Source: Bacteroidales bacterium | GTDB lineage: Bacteria; Bacteroidota; Bacteroidia; Bacteroidales; UBA10428 | Assembly (NCBI GenBank): GCA_030626465.1 | Contig: DAOUOU010000144.1 | Location: 1 to 7,085 of the forward strand | Length of the DNA: 7,085 nucleotides | Reading direction: 5' to 3' | Part shown: in pieces, positions 6,471 through 7,085 of the stretch | Layout: every line of letters starts with the position of its first letter | Position numbering within the stretch: position 1 is the first letter of the stretch | Notes under the pieces: model-generated | The model's database searches: none | What the model was told of the DNA's origin: nothing | Seen by the model: only the letters and a program-made list of their open reading frames with translations | Made by a program: the position numbers and the translations under genes

Positions 6471-7085
6471 AGCACAATTACAGCAGATAGAGTTGATAGT
6501 AAGATGCAAGAGAAAGTATGGTTTTCTGTTATAAAAAATAGCATTAGTTTTCTGATATTAATTCTTAAATATTCTCTTTTACTTGTATTACTTTTATTTT
6601 TGGCAGGACATGAAAGAGCTAATCCAAAGATTGGCAATACCTCTATTGAGTTTTATAATGCCGATTTCAGGCATGGAATCCTTTTAGCCATCGATAATAC
6701 TTTTAGTGATACAAATAATGAAAGTCTTGAAAAAGATTTCATGTACCGTTTTTATTCAGAAAGGCAGCTACAACCAGCCTGGACCCTAAATTTTGAAACA
6801 ATACATTCTTATAATGAACTTATGCATCTGTTCGAATCTGCAGAAGAATATGGTCTTTTTTCATCCGTGTATGATATGGATCATTTAAAACAAACATACA
6901 ATAAGATGCAGAATTCATCGGATGACCGGGAGAAACTGAATGCAAGGATTTTGTTAGAAAAGACATCAACATTAGCGGCATTTCGTTTTATGATTCATCT
7001 GGCATCAGGCTTGGGTGATTACGATACATCAATGGTATTTAGATCTTTCTTAAATGATCTGCCTCTTTACTTGAACCATCAGATA
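6468..7085 (+). CDS. Membrane-anchored protein resembling the N-terminal part of YcbB-type L,D-transpeptidases, 3' end cut by window edge
   Basis: The frame runs from ATG 6468, which has a well-placed AGGA, to the right edge without a stop: 206 residues, incomplete. A charged N-terminus of about 23 residues precedes one hydrophobic segment (about 25-46), so it is probably a periplasmic protein held by an N-terminal anchor. Residues 85-180 resemble the scaffold region of YcbB/LdtD-like transpeptidases: FYSERQLQPAW (95-105), the helix LMHLFESAEEYGL (118-130) with the usual 'a-x-x-yGL-x-x-x-xY' pattern, and TSTLAAFRFMIHLASG (166-181), which matches the segment that usually reads as 'T-x-A-x-x-x-Y-x-x-x-L-x-x-G'. 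Such enzymes make 3-3 peptidoglycan cross-links with a catalytic Cys in a YkuD domain, which would lie beyond the edge and cannot be checked here. Function is inferred from pattern similarity only. No consensus promoter was found directly upstream. Confidence 0.62.
   Translation, partial: MSTITADRVDSKMQEKVWFSVIKNSISFLILILKYSLLLVLLLFLAGHERANPKIGNTSIEFYNADFRHGILLAIDNTFSDTNNESLEKDFMYRFYSERQLQPAWTLNFETIHSYNELMHLFESAEEYGLFSSVYDMDHLKQTYNKMQNSSDDREKLNARILLEKTSTLAAFRFMIHLASGLGDYDTSMVFRSFLNDLPLYLNHQI

Noticed and set aside
6404..6637. A 77-residue minus-strand frame over the start of the transpeptidase-like gene
   Set aside because: It is antisense to a gene with a well-placed Shine-Dalgarno and membrane anchor; the hydrophobic stretch is the complement of that anchor's codons.

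Overview
The window is AT-rich DNA that looks like a chromosomal segment of a Bacteroidota (Bacteroidetes) bacterium. Three things point there: promoter-like sites of the TTTG-N19/20-TAnnTTTG type used by the Bacteroidota housekeeping sigma factor, a lipoprotein whose acylated cysteine is followed by Lys-Glu-Glu-Glu (like the surface-export signal described in that phylum), and an outer-membrane protein with an N-terminal carboxypeptidase-regulatory-like sandwich and a final Phe. I see no rRNA, tRNA, CRISPR array, insertion sequence or phage gene.

Left part (1-4022, minus strand): a three-gene signalling operon with overlapping genes. In transcription order it encodes a 976-residue membrane sensor histidine kinase (extracytoplasmic sensor, HAMP, two PAS domains, HisKA with an unusually long insertion, HATPase), a single-domain response regulator of 134 residues, and a REC-histidine kinase hybrid cut by the left edge. 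The two receiver domains are paralogues, 57 of 124 aligned positions being identical by hand count. No DNA-binding or enzymatic output domain is visible, so the output lies outside the window.

Middle (4023-4210): a 188-bp divergent intergenic region with a fairly good promoter for the kinase operon, a weak one for the envelope genes and a 12-bp perfect palindrome.

Right part (4211-7085, plus strand): an outer-membrane barrel protein with two predicted periplasmic beta-sandwich domains, followed after 7 bp by a predicted surface lipoprotein; the two look like one unit. Next comes a consensus promoter (6075-6106) in front of a possible 42-residue basic microprotein with a TTG start. After about 200 bp of non-coding DNA, a membrane-anchored protein begins whose N-terminal part resembles the scaffold region of YcbB-type L,D-transpeptidases; it runs off the right edge. 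Its start codon sits in a potential 7-8 bp hairpin with the Shine-Dalgarno sequence in the loop.

Working picture (inference): an envelope-sensing phosphorelay next to genes for outer-membrane and cell-wall components. Whether the relay controls its divergent neighbours cannot be told from the sequence.
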